A stretch of DNA of 64,000 nt from Owenia fusiformis. Taxonomy: Eukaryota; Annelida; Polychaeta; Sabellida; Oweniidae. The stretch's first letter is position 1; every line of letters starts with the position of its first letter. The stretch spans positions 18,111,520 to 18,175,519 of the forward strand of contig CAIIXF020000012.1 of the NCBI GenBank assembly GCA_903813345.2, read 5' to 3'. Positions 49,604-61,086 of the stretch are shown piece by piece. The notes below the pieces were generated by a model. That model was not told where the DNA came from, made no database searches, and saw only the letters and a list, made by a program, of their open reading frames with translations. Made by a program: the position numbers and the translations under genes.

Positions 49604-51616
49604 ACTTGATAATATGAGGTATACAAAAAGTAATTTATTGAATCGTTATCTCTGTCTGAAAAACAAATCCTTACAAAGACAATAAATTATGAATGGATGA
49701 CAGACCACCGCAGCTTAACATGGACTCTGAATGAGGCACCAAGATATTATGAAGAGGTTAAAGAGAGATTCAAAGTTGTTATCATCATCAAATCTTTACT
49801 TTTTTTATTCTGTACATGTATAACAATATAAGGGAGTAGTTACATAATATAATTATTCAAATTCTAATGGTTTAATTAAAAAGTTGTTATTTTAATAATT
49901 TATTTATTTTTGTTACTTTTGTTTGCATTTTAACTGTCGCATTATTTTAATTTCAAAACCGTGGACAAATTAATCACATTTGAGAATATAATGTAGTTTG
50001 AGACTGTTTCAGGATAGATGAAGTTCTTGAATCCAACTCTTGTATTGCAGCAATGTTCTTTGATAATAACAACCATATGTATATATGTAACTAGAAACTA
50101 AATGTCCAAATAAACCGAGTCATCTCTTAACCTCTGATTAATGCTTTAGTTTAGTGTAGAGAATTATATTTCAGTTAACTTGTAATTATATCCAGAATAA
50201 ATGTTTATGTTATTTTATAGATCTGCAACGAAATAAAAGTTGTGTTTCAGTTGATATTGAGGAAGTGTGTGTATACTGTAAATTGCTTTAATTTGATGGT
50301 TGTTTTAATTTGGCGGATTGATCAAAATTAAGTCTCATGTCATTTTTGGAAAAATCCCCTGGACTTTAAGTCTCATTGAGAATTATTGCAACATCTTTAT
50401 TGTAACCCCATAATTACATTGTAGTTTATATATGAAGGTAAAACCTCTGTGTCACTCAAAAGCCTGGTTGTGTGACTTCCTAGCTGGCCCTCTAATATCC
50501 ATATTTTACTGATCCAACAAATTAAATAGCACCCAAAAATTCAAAATGTGCCCAATCTGCCAATTAAACAGCACCAAAAAGCAATTTATAGTATGGTTAA
50601 ATTATGACATTTTGACTTGTACCACATCACCACTGTCCATTTGGACCTTCCTTCCTTGAATACATCTATGTATAAAACTCTTCTGTTGTGAATGTACTAT
50701 TATCACTGCCAAATGAGAAACAATAGAGTTCTACAGCACATAGCATTCAAACTAAAATTGCTTTCACTTCTCCAAAAAAATGGCAGTGTACGGGAAAGTT
50801 TCGATTTTTATAGGAAAAACACCACAAGGGATGACATATTGTTATAGTCTCCACCTTTTTGGTGGACGATGGTATGTAACAAATGACAGGTGGTGACATT
50901 TGCATATTAAGGCCTTGTAATGTATGTGATACACACTGAGCAAATAAAATTGTGAATGCAGATGAACACATGTATTCTAGTGGTTGAATGGTAATAGAGT
51001 GATGTTCATTTGATTGAAGCAATTATATTTGAGTCCCACAGAATGCAAGTCCACATTATAAATCCAATGAATAGCAACATGCAGATGTAAATGGCCGTTG
51101 TCAGAGTGAGAGTATATAGATTGGCATTTTGGTGTGACAGCATAGAAGCTATGTGTTACTGATGGGGGGACTAAATGTGTAAAACGTTATCTGCCAGTGT
51201 ATGTGAAATCTTCTCAGAGTACAGTAATAACAAGGAGATAACATACATATGTCCCCAACTGCCATTTGTTACAAACGCTGACCACCAGACACCATCACAA
51301 AAAAGTTGGGAGACCATATCTTAAAATTAACTCTTCAACCTATGAATATAGATAAATGTTTCTCAGACCTAGGCCCCATCAAATATTGTGTGCATATCAG
51401 TATATAGCATACTCTCAATTTTTATGTGACTTTTGCCATCAAATTATCCAATTTCTTGAAAACTAAGAGGAATGGTATTTTAAAAACTGTCAACACTATC
51501 AGAATTTGAATATTTCTAATTTGACACTCGGGGAAAATATAGGCTAGTTGTTTTGTGGATATTGGGCAGTTGGCTGCAATTTCAAAAAAAGATGTCACTG
51601 TTAAAATATTGAAGGA
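49604..51616. other. Intergenic; two repeat copies, no gene seen
   Basis: AT-rich. Fragments of the TGTCACCACC family occur at about 50810-50920 and, in the opposite orientation, at 51240-51330. No exon-like frame with splice borders was found. Confidence 0.5.
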
Positions 51617-53838
51617 TTTAAGCCCTGGACTCAGTGCATTGTGTGCTGAATCATTCCATTGAAGGTGTTGTTTCCAAAACTACCCTTAAGAAAAAAACCA
51701 TGGTATTCCATGGTGCGCCCATGGTTTTCCATGGAAATTCATGGTTTTCCATGTTATTTTCCATGGAAATTCATGGACGCCCATGGTAATCTTCCATGGA
51801 TATTTACCATGATTTTCCGTGGTAATTGTTGGTTTGGTAATTGGTTTTTAATGGATGTGTCATGGAGATGTAAAATTAACAATTTTGGTAGGATTTGTAT
51901 TTACCAAAATCTCCAAAATGAATGTTTTGATATATCCCAGTTAGACTGAGACTTATCATTGAGAAAAAAGGGTGGACATTTCATTTTGAAGGTATAGCAA
52001 GAACATTCATCGAATGTTAGACTCAGCTTACAAATGAGAAAATATGTGAAACAGCAGAGCAGAGAGTAGGCCACAAGATTTCAAAAACAATTGTGCAAAG
52101 GTCTTTTGTGTAGATCAAGACTAGATAGAGATTGCTTATTTTTTAGGCCAAACACTTCTTTCCTTTGAAAAAGATTAAGTCAAACTAGACCAAGCTCTGT
52201 TTTATTTCAATACTTTCTTTAATTTTCAGTTTTAAAAATCAATATGAAGTAATTTAAGAAGTAAATAACTCATTTTCTTAAATTACATTTCGTACATTTG
52301 AGAATACAATCAAAAACCATGGTTTCTTTCTTTGAAGTTGAGAAAACTGCAATCAAAAGCCATGGAAGACGGTTGATTGCAATCGAAAGCCATGCTTTTC
52401 CATGGTTATTTCTTTGATGTTTTGGAAAGTGCAATCAAAAGCCATGGTTTTCCATGATTATTCTTTTGATCTTTTGAAAGTCCATGGTTTTCCATGGGCT
52501 ATTTGTTTGGTCTTTTGGAAGCAGAAAAATGAATAATACATTATGTTTCTAAATTAAGTCCCATTCAACTTTTATAAGCATATTATCTGAAAAAATACTC
52601 AGAAAAGTATATACTTTTACAGAATTTTGACTTGAAATTGAGATGGGGGATTAAACACAAGCCTATGGCTGCAAACTGAAATGTTATACCTAAGTGATAA
52701 AAATTCAATTTGTCTATGTAAGAATATTTTATTTAAAAAGAAGTTGCATGAAGGAAGGGGAGGGGGTTAACAACACCATTTGGCTTAAAACATGAAACAT
52801 AGTATAAGTAATTAAAATTGATTTGTCTTTGAATAGGAATAAATCATCATTTGCATAATTTTTAAATATTTGGTTGCCATTATTCTATGTTAATTAGGTG
52901 TCTTAACTCTCAAATTAATGTCAAAAGATTAATCTCTTTACAACAGATTATAAGAGTTCATTTGCATAATTCTTAAATATTCTGATCTTAATTGTTATTA
53001 TATATGATAATCTTACTCTTTCTAATGCTCCCTCTTCAGTAATTATTATTGTCTGTGAGTGTAGACAGTGCAAGTCAAAAACTCATTGTTGATCAAATAA
53101 AACCAAATAGGATTTACTCCAAGTAAAAATGTTTATTCAGTCTGCAATAAGGGAATCCAGTGAGCTGATTTTATCACTTATTTTGTCTTTTTTTTACATA
53201 AGTGCCAAAGTGAAATGATAGCAAAATCCAGCAAACAAATTATTACTTTTAATTGTGGGGTCAAATCATCAATTAAAAAAATATTAAGTAAACAGTTCTT
53301 TGTCATATGTTCTATGTACAGAATGTACTAAACATATATTTAGATTGTAAAAACATGGTTGTATTTCAGGCCTGAAACCAGCTTTTGTCAAGAAGGTTGA
53401 CTTTCTCAAAGATTTTGGGGTGGGGGGGGGGGTGTCATATTCTTTTATCTATGATTAATGAGACTAATTCTCAATCCAGCTTGGATTCATTCGTTAAAAT
53501 ATTGATTCAATTTTGAAGATTTTGGTAAAAACAAAACCTGCCAAAATTGTTGATTTTACAACTCAAGTGTCATGGTAAAAACATGGCATGTTCATGAAAA
53601 AACAATTACCAAACCACCAATTACCACGGAAAATCATGGTAAATATCCATGGAAGATTACCATGGATATCCATGAATTTCCATGGAAAATACCATGAAAA
53701 ACCATGAATTTCCATGGAAAACCATGGATTACCATGGACGCACCATGGAATACCATGGTTACCATGGCTTTTTTCTTAAGGGTATGCATGACCACACAGT
53801 GTGGAATGAAGCCACATTGCATTGAGTCTTGGGCTTAA
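51617..53838. mobile_element. 2.2-kb CCATGG-rich foldback element
   Basis: Arms of about 170 bp run inward from ACCCTTAAGAAAAAAACCAT (51682) and its inverse ending CTTAAGGGTA (53784). They are packed with CCATGG, TTTTCCATGGAAATTCATGG and similar palindromes. An outer, more diverged pair (TTAAGCCCTGGACTCAGTGC at 51617; TGAGTCTTGGGCTTAA at 53838) extends the fold. More CCATGG motifs lie at 52315-52510. No ORF was found, so it is non-autonomous. Confidence 0.7.
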
Positions 53839-55650
53839 TTCTTTTCACACATTGCAAATGTTTTCTACGTAATTACCTTGTCACCTAAACTATTGTTTAA
53901 CAAGTGACCTTGAATGCGTTGATGGTGATATAATGTACTGCGGGTATCTGAAATACTGTGTTTGGATTGGCTAGAATCAAACACCTTGCCTAGCTGTGTG
54001 AATTCATTATTACGGAGGGATTTTGAAATGCTGCACTGTTTCACTTATGCTTTATACATAGAGGATCTGTAGACATTATATTTAAGTAACACAACTACAT
54101 ACAACTACAAGCAGAATTTAAGATGTTCTAACCAATATGTCCTTTTCTATGACACAAAAAGTTACTGGAAAAGTTACTCCCTAGATATTTTCCTGGCTTT
54201 AAGGATGTACTATTGCACAATCAATATTGATTAGTAAATGAACTAGTAGGATGGATGGTGTCACTAATAAAAATGCATACTGACATGATTTGGATAACAT
54301 TGAAAGAAAGGATAACAAAATAAATTACCAACACATGTTTAAACTTTCCGAAACCCACTCTTTATTACAAATACTGTAATAATTTCTAGTAATTGCATTA
54401 CAAAGACATTATTAATAACTAGAAAATAATCAACTCCAGGGAGAAGTGAATCCCACCAAACGACATACTTTATTTAGAAATAAGAGTAGGCATTTTGTTA
54501 AAGAACAGTTGCTTAAAAAAGCTCAATTTTAAGCTGACACGTGGACTGACTACATACTCATATTTCCCCAAAAAATATTTCAAAATAAGTATAAATTCAG
54601 AAAACAGTAGGCCTATACTATATACAAGTCAAGCAAAAATGTCAGATTATTATTTGAATAAGACCAAAATTGTTAACCAAAAATGTATCTTTTTGGAAAG
54701 TGGAGGCCATTTTGAATTGAGCGACCATATGGTAATGCATCATATTTTAAAAATACATCAAACATTTAGGCCTAGTTAAAGCAAAAATGGCAATTATTTT
54801 GGTAATTTCCTCAAAGATTGTAAACTTGTCATTGGTTGTAAACTTCATTTTTTTATAAATATGATTCAAGTTGGAAAATTGCATGGCCATATTCAGAAAT
54901 GCCGAGATGAACAAGAGGCTTTTATTTCCATGAGGTATCAGCCAATGAAATAAAGCAAATCTGACAGCCAGTATTTGAGTTATCACCCACTATACAAATA
55001 AATGGATGGCTTCTCTATCCCTACTCAAACTTCGTCAAGTGGGATAATCAATTGCACTACAGAATATTATTACACATATTTTTTAATGATGTTTACTTAA
55101 CACCAACAGTTGCACTACTGATTATGCATTATGATTTTGCAATCATAAGATACATCCAATATGACTGCAAAAGCATTTGGAAATTCATAATACTTTACAA
55201 AATCTCAAGTTACTGTAATATTGCTAAACTTTAAACTTAAAGTTCTGTTAGTTGGAAAAACTGATGCAATTACTGCATACTAAGAATCTGTAGGAAAAAA
55301 TCGATACAAGAAATTTGAATGGCAAAAAAAGTGATTACTAAACAATGAAAGTGACAACCATTTTATTAACCATTTTTATTAAAAATGTATGCTTCCAAAT
55401 GTCTGCTTGGTTAAATAGAGTAGAAGTTAATAGAGAGATTTAGTACATACATAAAAGCACAACGTTTTATAAGTGATGGCTCCATATAAATGGATAGAGC
55501 TGCGCAACAAATGATGACATAGTACACACCCGTTATAAGTTATAAACGTACAGGATTTATAAACATGCTTATAAGTGCGAAATCTCTCTAATGAAAAGGC
55601 TTATGACACTGATGTGATGATGATGATGCAAAACTATCAGAAGAGACCCT
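53839..55650. other. Intergenic; nothing recognised
   Basis: AT-rich sequence with short open frames lacking splice borders or recognisable motifs. No clear repeats apart from simple A/T runs. Confidence 0.4.
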
Positions 55651-55891
55651 TAATGGCCTAGTCACATAGCCCGGCCGATGAGGTTACGATGAGCCAGAAA
55701 AAAACTACCATTTTGAGACAGACTCCGTACAGTCACCGGCCGGTGTTCGGTCGGTCGCCTGAAGATGTCCGGATGGAGTCCGTTCACGTCACCGAGCTCT
55801 GCTTCCGATGAGGAGAGCTGGGTGGCACCAAAAAAATCCACCGAGCTCTACCGATGCCGGACATCGGCCGGGCTTTGTGACTAGGCCATTA
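55651..55891. mobile_element. GC-rich MITE, 241 bp
   Basis: TAATGGCCTAGTCACA with CCCGGCCGATG mirrors CATCGGCCGGGC with TGTGACTAGGCCATTA. Much richer in G+C than its surroundings, with repeated CCGGCCGG, GGTCGGTCG and CACCGAGCTCT. TTA/TAA at the ends would fit a PIF/Harbinger-type target. A fragment (CTCAGTCACATTTGCTC, CGGTGGCCGTAC) may exist near 25410. Confidence 0.7.
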
Positions 55892-56404
55892 GCCATAATT
55901 TTCTACAATAATAGTTCAGTTCAATATAAAATGTTTAAATATCTATAAACGGTAGAAAAATGAACAAATACAAATGAAGATTCGTAAATTCATCATTGCC
56001 ACTGCTCCCTTATTCATTTCAATAAGTTGAGAATGATAGTACATGTGAATAATAAATATGTCACAATTTGTTGATCATACTTATTACTATATAAAAGCTT
56101 CCAAGTCAAATCATGTTATCACTTTGCAATTTACATCCATACAAATAAAATTATTGTCATGCTGGATATTGAGAAATGGAGTTGTATATAGCAAGAATAC
56201 GATCTGACATAGATCTTTGTGTTAATAAAAGGATTAATTAACTGTTTTAGAAGAGAATTTATGCAATTTTTCTTCAAGAAATAAAAGGGATCAAAATACT
56301 TTTTTCTTGGAATTGATTTTCTCAATTAATTTCAGCTCAATATATTTCCTAATTGTGTCTAATCTTGCACTTGCACCAATATCAAACAAGGCATTAACAT
56401 GACA

Positions 56405-57972
56405 AAATGTCACCACCTAAAACAATTTGGTCAATTTAAAGCAAGTTGGAAAATACCTTTTGACCTTGAGAAGGTCATTGAAGGTCAAAGGTCAAATCTA
56501 AAGTCAGATTTGAACTTCTGAGAACTTGTAAAGTCAAATTTGAACTTCTGAAAAGATGTAGATGATTTTGAAAAAAAAATTTGGTCAATTTGAAGCAAGT
56601 TGAAAATAGACCTTTTTGACCTTGAGAAGGTCATTGAAGGTCAAATGTCAAATCTGAAGTCAGATTTGAATTTCTGAGAACATGAAGATGATTTTGAAAA
56701 AAAAATTAGTCAATTTGAAGCAAGTTGAAAAAGACCTTTTTGACCTTTTTTGACCTTGAGAAGGTCATTGAAGGTCAAATGTCAAATCTAAAGTCAGATT
56801 TGAATTTCTGAGAACATGTAGATGATTTTGAAAAAAAAATTTAGTCAATTTGAAGCAAGATGAAAAAAGACCTTTTTGACCTTTTTTGACATTGAGAAGG
56901 TCATTGAAGGTCAAATGTCAAATCTAAAGTCAGATTTGAATTTCTGAGAACATGTAGATGATTTTGAAAAATAAATTTAGTCAATTTGAAGCAAGTTGAA
57001 AAAAGACCTTTTTGACCTTTTTTGACTTTGAGAAGGTCATTGAAGGTCAAATGTCAAATCTAAAGTCAGATTTGAATTTCTGAGAACATGTAGATGATTT
57101 TGAAAAAAAAAATTTAGTCAATTTGAAGCAAGTTGAAAAAAGACCTTTTTGACCTTTTTTGACTTTGAGAAGGTCATTGAAGGTCAAATGTCAAATCTAA
57201 AGTCAGATTTGAATTTCTGAGAACATGTAGATGATTTTGAAAAAAAAATTTAGTCAATTTGAAGCAAGTTGAAAAAAGACCTTTTTGACCTTTTTTGACT
57301 TTGAAAAGGTCATTGAAGGTCAAATGTCAAATCTTAAGTCAAATCTAAAGTCAGATTTGAATTTCTGAGAACACTTAGATGATTTTGAAAATTTTTTTTA
57401 GTCAATTTGAAGCAAGTTGAAAACAGACCTTTTTGACCTTTTTTTGACCTTGAGAAGGTCAAATGTCAAATCTTAAGTCAGATTTGAATTTCTGAGAACA
57501 CGTAGATGATTTTGAAAAAAAAATTTAGTCAATTTGAAGCAAGTTGAAAACAGACCTTTTTGACCTTTTTTGACCTTGAGAAGGTCATTGAAGGTCAAAT
57601 GTCAAATCTAAAGTCAGGTCAAATGTCAAATCTAAAGTCAAATCTAAAGTCAGATTTGAATTTCTGAGAACATGTAGATGATTTTGAAAAAAAATTTAGT
57701 CAATGTGAAGCAAGTTGAAAAAAGACCTTTTTGACCTTGAGAAGGTCATTGAAGGTCAAATGTCAAATCTAAAGTCAGATTTGAACTTCTGAGAACATGT
57801 AGATGCTTTAGAAAAAATTGAAGTCAGTCTAAACAGTATTTGTTAAGTTATAGGAAGTTGTAAGAAATTGTTACAGACGCCGGACGCCAACCTCCAACCA
57901 CCAACCGCCAACCACCAACCGCCGTCGCAAAAAAAAAACGGAGACCATAACAATATGTCACCACTTTTGGTG
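56405..57972. mobile_element. 1.6-kb element: 130-150-bp tandem units between TGTCACCACC-type ends
   Basis: Begins AAAATGTCACCACC (56405) and ends TTTTGGTGGTGACATAA (57972), the ends of the dispersed family. Between are about ten units containing GACCTTGAGAAGGTCATTGA, AGGTCAAATGTCAAATC, AGTCAGATTTGAATTTCTGA, AATTTAGTCAATTTGAAGCA. The right flank also has the family's CCAACCACCAACCGCC tract. It is therefore a long relative of the short copies, expanded by an internal array. Confidence 0.7.
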
Positions 57973-58019
57973 GTGACATAATTATATACCATGTTTGTTT
58001 CTATCATACTTATTCTCAC

Positions 58020-58260
58020 TATGACCTCAGCAAACTCATTTAGAGTTTCAAGGTTTTCATTTACCCCTGCAGTGCCTCATATACTCTTGCAAGGCCAAAT
58101 AAACTCTTACTAGGCCTCAAATACTCTTATAAGGCCTTATAAAACCTTACAGGCCTCGTATATTCTTATGGGGCCTCATATACTATTATAAGGCCTTGTA
58201 AACTCTTAAGGGTCCTCACCAACCCTCATATACTCTAAGTAGGCCTTATTTACTTTTAAG
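58020..58260. repeat. About 20-bp degenerate tandem repeat
   Basis: About ten imperfect copies of ACTCTTATAAGGCCTCATAT. Directly downstream of the minus-strand stop at 58276, so probably in or next to a 3' UTR. Confidence 0.6.
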
Positions 58261-58275
58261 AGTTCACAGTTCACA

Positions 58276-58855
58276 CTATAAGTCAACAGTTTTCATTCCC
58301 AGTAGGCCAATAATGGGTTGTTTTTGTTTCTGCTCCTTGGCAAGTTTATCCTGAAATATATAAAAGTTGAGTTAGGTCAGGTTAGTATTAAGGTTGATAG
58401 GGTGAAAAGAATATTCTAAACATTATAACTTAATCAGATCTTGGCAGTGAAGGCTGTAAAAATGTGAAGTAAAGCTAATGAATGTTTTCTTGCCCACTTT
58501 ATGACAAGATTATTTACTTGTTCATCTTCTGGCATTGTGAAGTGTACTGAGTGATTCGCATTAATGTTATTGTTGTTGATGTTTTACAAAGCTGAAGAAG
58601 CAAACATTATCGGCAGCTACCACATTAATGTTAACAGGATACTTTCTTATGACACAAATTACTGTCTGATACACCCCACTCTTACACAAACTTTTCCCCC
58701 AACATAATCCCTACCTTCTCCTGTTGTTGTCTGATGCGCACCATCTCCTCCCTGAGCTTGTTGAGAATGCTATACTTTGGTTCTGGGACTTTCTTGCCCT
58801 CCTCATCCTTATCACCAATGGGGTTCTGCAGACCTGTCACTGCAGCTGTGTCTTC
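58276..58855 (-). CDS. Two last exons of a minus-strand gene or isoform (C-terminal 71 aa)
   Basis: Exon 58855-58715 (47 codons, acceptor ttccag, donor gtaggg) encodes EDTAAVTGLQNPIGDKDEEG, KKVPEPKYSILNKLREEMVR and IRQQQEK. Exon 58350-58276 (acceptor tttcag) encodes DKLAKEQKQKQPIIGLLGMK and TVDL, then TAG. Both join in phase 0. The charged heptad-like stretch NKLREEMVRIRQQQEKDKLA looks like a short coiled coil ending in a conserved-looking tail. I do not recognise the family. The exons could be an alternative 3' end of the gene at 61087-63609 or the end of another gene whose other exons I could not place. Confidence 0.65.
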
Positions 58856-59349
58856 CTGGAATGTTATATACACACTTGGAAATTATGATTGTAAAATGTC
58901 ACCAGTTCACACTCTCGTTCATTTTGAACCAAGGCATTAATTAAAGGGTCACCATTTGCTGAGTTAAGGCAAACAAGATATTACAAAAGTGTAACAATTT
59001 GTAAGAAATACCAAACACTGACTGTCATATGATGTAACAAGGGATGGCTTATGTAACAATTTTTTGTAAGTTGACACAAGTATGCAAATATTTTTTTGTT
59101 TTATGATTTTTTGAAAACATTTCTTATGATACCTTTTTCCTTGTTCACTGGTGACAGGAACAAAAATTCACTCATGGACCTATGGACCTATGTTATATTA
59201 CTTTATTGCATGTTAATTTGAAATAAAAGTATTGTGAACTGAACTGAATGGTTTATTGTTACTAACTGGCTAAATGGATAATCCACAGGCAAAAGTTTGA
59301 ATTGTACCAAAGTAACAATATTTTACAAAACTTTAGGCCTACAAGGTAT

Positions 59350-59445
59350 TAACATGTAAAATGTCACCACCTGCCATTTGTCACAGACACCAACCACCGA
59401 ACACTGTCCACAAAAAGTTGGCGACTATAAAAAATATGTCACCAA
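59350..59445. mobile_element. TGTCACCACC-family repeat, inverted copy
   Basis: AAAATGTCACCACCTGCCATT, CACCAACCACCGAACACTGT and AGTTGGCGACTATAAA, ending TATGTCACCA. It is the reverse orientation of the copy at 40622. Confidence 0.6.
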
Positions 59446-60399
59446 TGAAACTTGTAAAGATCAGAAACATAGTAATATTATTTTCAAGAGATAAAAAAAT
59501 ATCTGTTTAATATAGCCTAATAGTTGATACCATCTCTTTTGTTTGCTGTCAGTTAGTCAGTTCAGCGGGCCCACGTAACCAGGGCCCTTTCTTAATATCA
59601 CATCATTGGACTCTTTCATACTTGAATTGCTCAGTTCACACAAAATGGACTCTTTCTTACTTACCCAGTTCACAAAACATGAGACTCTCTATGGGGCACT
59701 TATCACTTATTTTAGAATAATCCCCGATTTTAGAAAATATATTCAAGTTCTTGCTTAGTAAGGTGATATACATACCTGAAGAATTAGGCCAATAAAATCA
59801 GTCCCATATAGAATGTGTACCTAACAACCAGTCATTTTATGGTATAAATATTGATTACCAAAGTTACCAAATTGAATCTATCTCTGGTAAAATGTAAATC
59901 TTGCAGTCTCTGTAGATGAAACAGATGAGTACTTTTGCTACAAACCTTGAATAGTACTTTGATTTGTGCATGACCTCTAGTATAGCCAGGATGAGGTATA
60001 CCGAGCTGCTTAACTACAAGCTTTTTTAACATCCTTTGAGAAATATTCCTCTATTTATGACAAGTTGTAAATTAATTGTATAATTTTTTAATTAAATTAA
60101 TTTTAATTAAATCATCAATTTTTCACTTTTTAACATGTTTGGAAATATTTTTCGTCATATCACTTTTTTCTTCCTGGCTATGTCACACCTTTAGACTGTT
60201 CAAAAATCAAAACATATTTTGTCACCAAAAACTATTTATTCAAACTAAAATCTACAATGAACAACTACTAACATTATAATAACTACATGTGATAACTACA
60301 TTGACTTTCATTTTAAACATATCAATTGGGCCATTAGCCACCATAAAACATACAGTACATGCAATCATATACATAAGTCTAGAAAATTCTATCTACTAG

Positions 60400-60647
60400 T
60401 ACAAGGTGGGCCAAAATCAATACAAAAATTGACATTAATTTTCACATTATGCAGTGTCTGACAGCCTTCATCATTGTGAAGATAATTCAATAACCCATGG
60501 TACATGTATTACATCAATAGTATAACATATACATAGAAATATATGTTTTTCCAAGGCAGGGAGTGAGATTTCAGATAAATAAGAATGACATATTTCCCAA
60601 CAGTTTATCTGGACATTAAAACTTGAGTGTTTTTGGCCCACCTTGTA
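60400..60647. mobile_element. Mariner-type MITE, 248 bp
   Basis: ACAAGGTGGGCCAAAA at the left and TTTTGGCCCACCTTGT at the right are perfect inverted repeats, flanked by TA on both sides. No ORF beyond a chance frame. Confidence 0.75.
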
Positions 60648-61086
60648 TGAACATATGTACCTTAAACGGTACTTCAAGAAAGCGAGGGATTCCTTAAATA
60701 TCATACACGGATGCTCATCAGTGTTTTATCAACAGGTCAAATACTTAAAGACTTAATTATCTAACAAGAGCTGTCAAGTTGTGACCAAAGTGAAATGTAT
60801 TTGAATACAAGGACGGACACTTATTAATAAATGATGATGCACTTAAACAGGAAGGAGATCAATCCATCCATTAATTATCAATTTTGTTTTGTGCACTAAG
60901 AACTAGCGGATTGAATATCATTTTCACAGCAACTGAGCGAAGCTAAAGTGCTTTAGGCAATCAGATGTTAAAACAAAATGTTGTCATTATGAATAGTCCA
61001 CAGAGAAAATTTGTCCTCAAAATGAATTGCCTGAGAATGTCATTCTAAAATGTCCTCATAAATGTTGGACATATGTAATATTGATA

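Larger units (their letters stand above)
58856..61086. other. Non-coding between minus-strand exons; repeats only
   Basis: Contains a TGTCACCACC-family copy (59350-59445) and a mariner-type MITE (60400-60647). Minus-strand codons at 60003-59940 (KKLVVKQLGIPHPGYTRG) end at a possible donor (AAG/gtttgt) but lack a good acceptor, so no exon is claimed. TTTATT at 60235-60240 is AATAAA on the minus strand and could end the upstream gene's transcript. Confidence 0.45.

Noticed and set aside
59832-60032. Possible minus-strand exon KKLVVKQLGIPHPGYTRG
   Set aside because: Looks protein-like and ends at a gt, but has no convincing acceptor and does not join in phase with the neighbouring exons. Kept only as a note.
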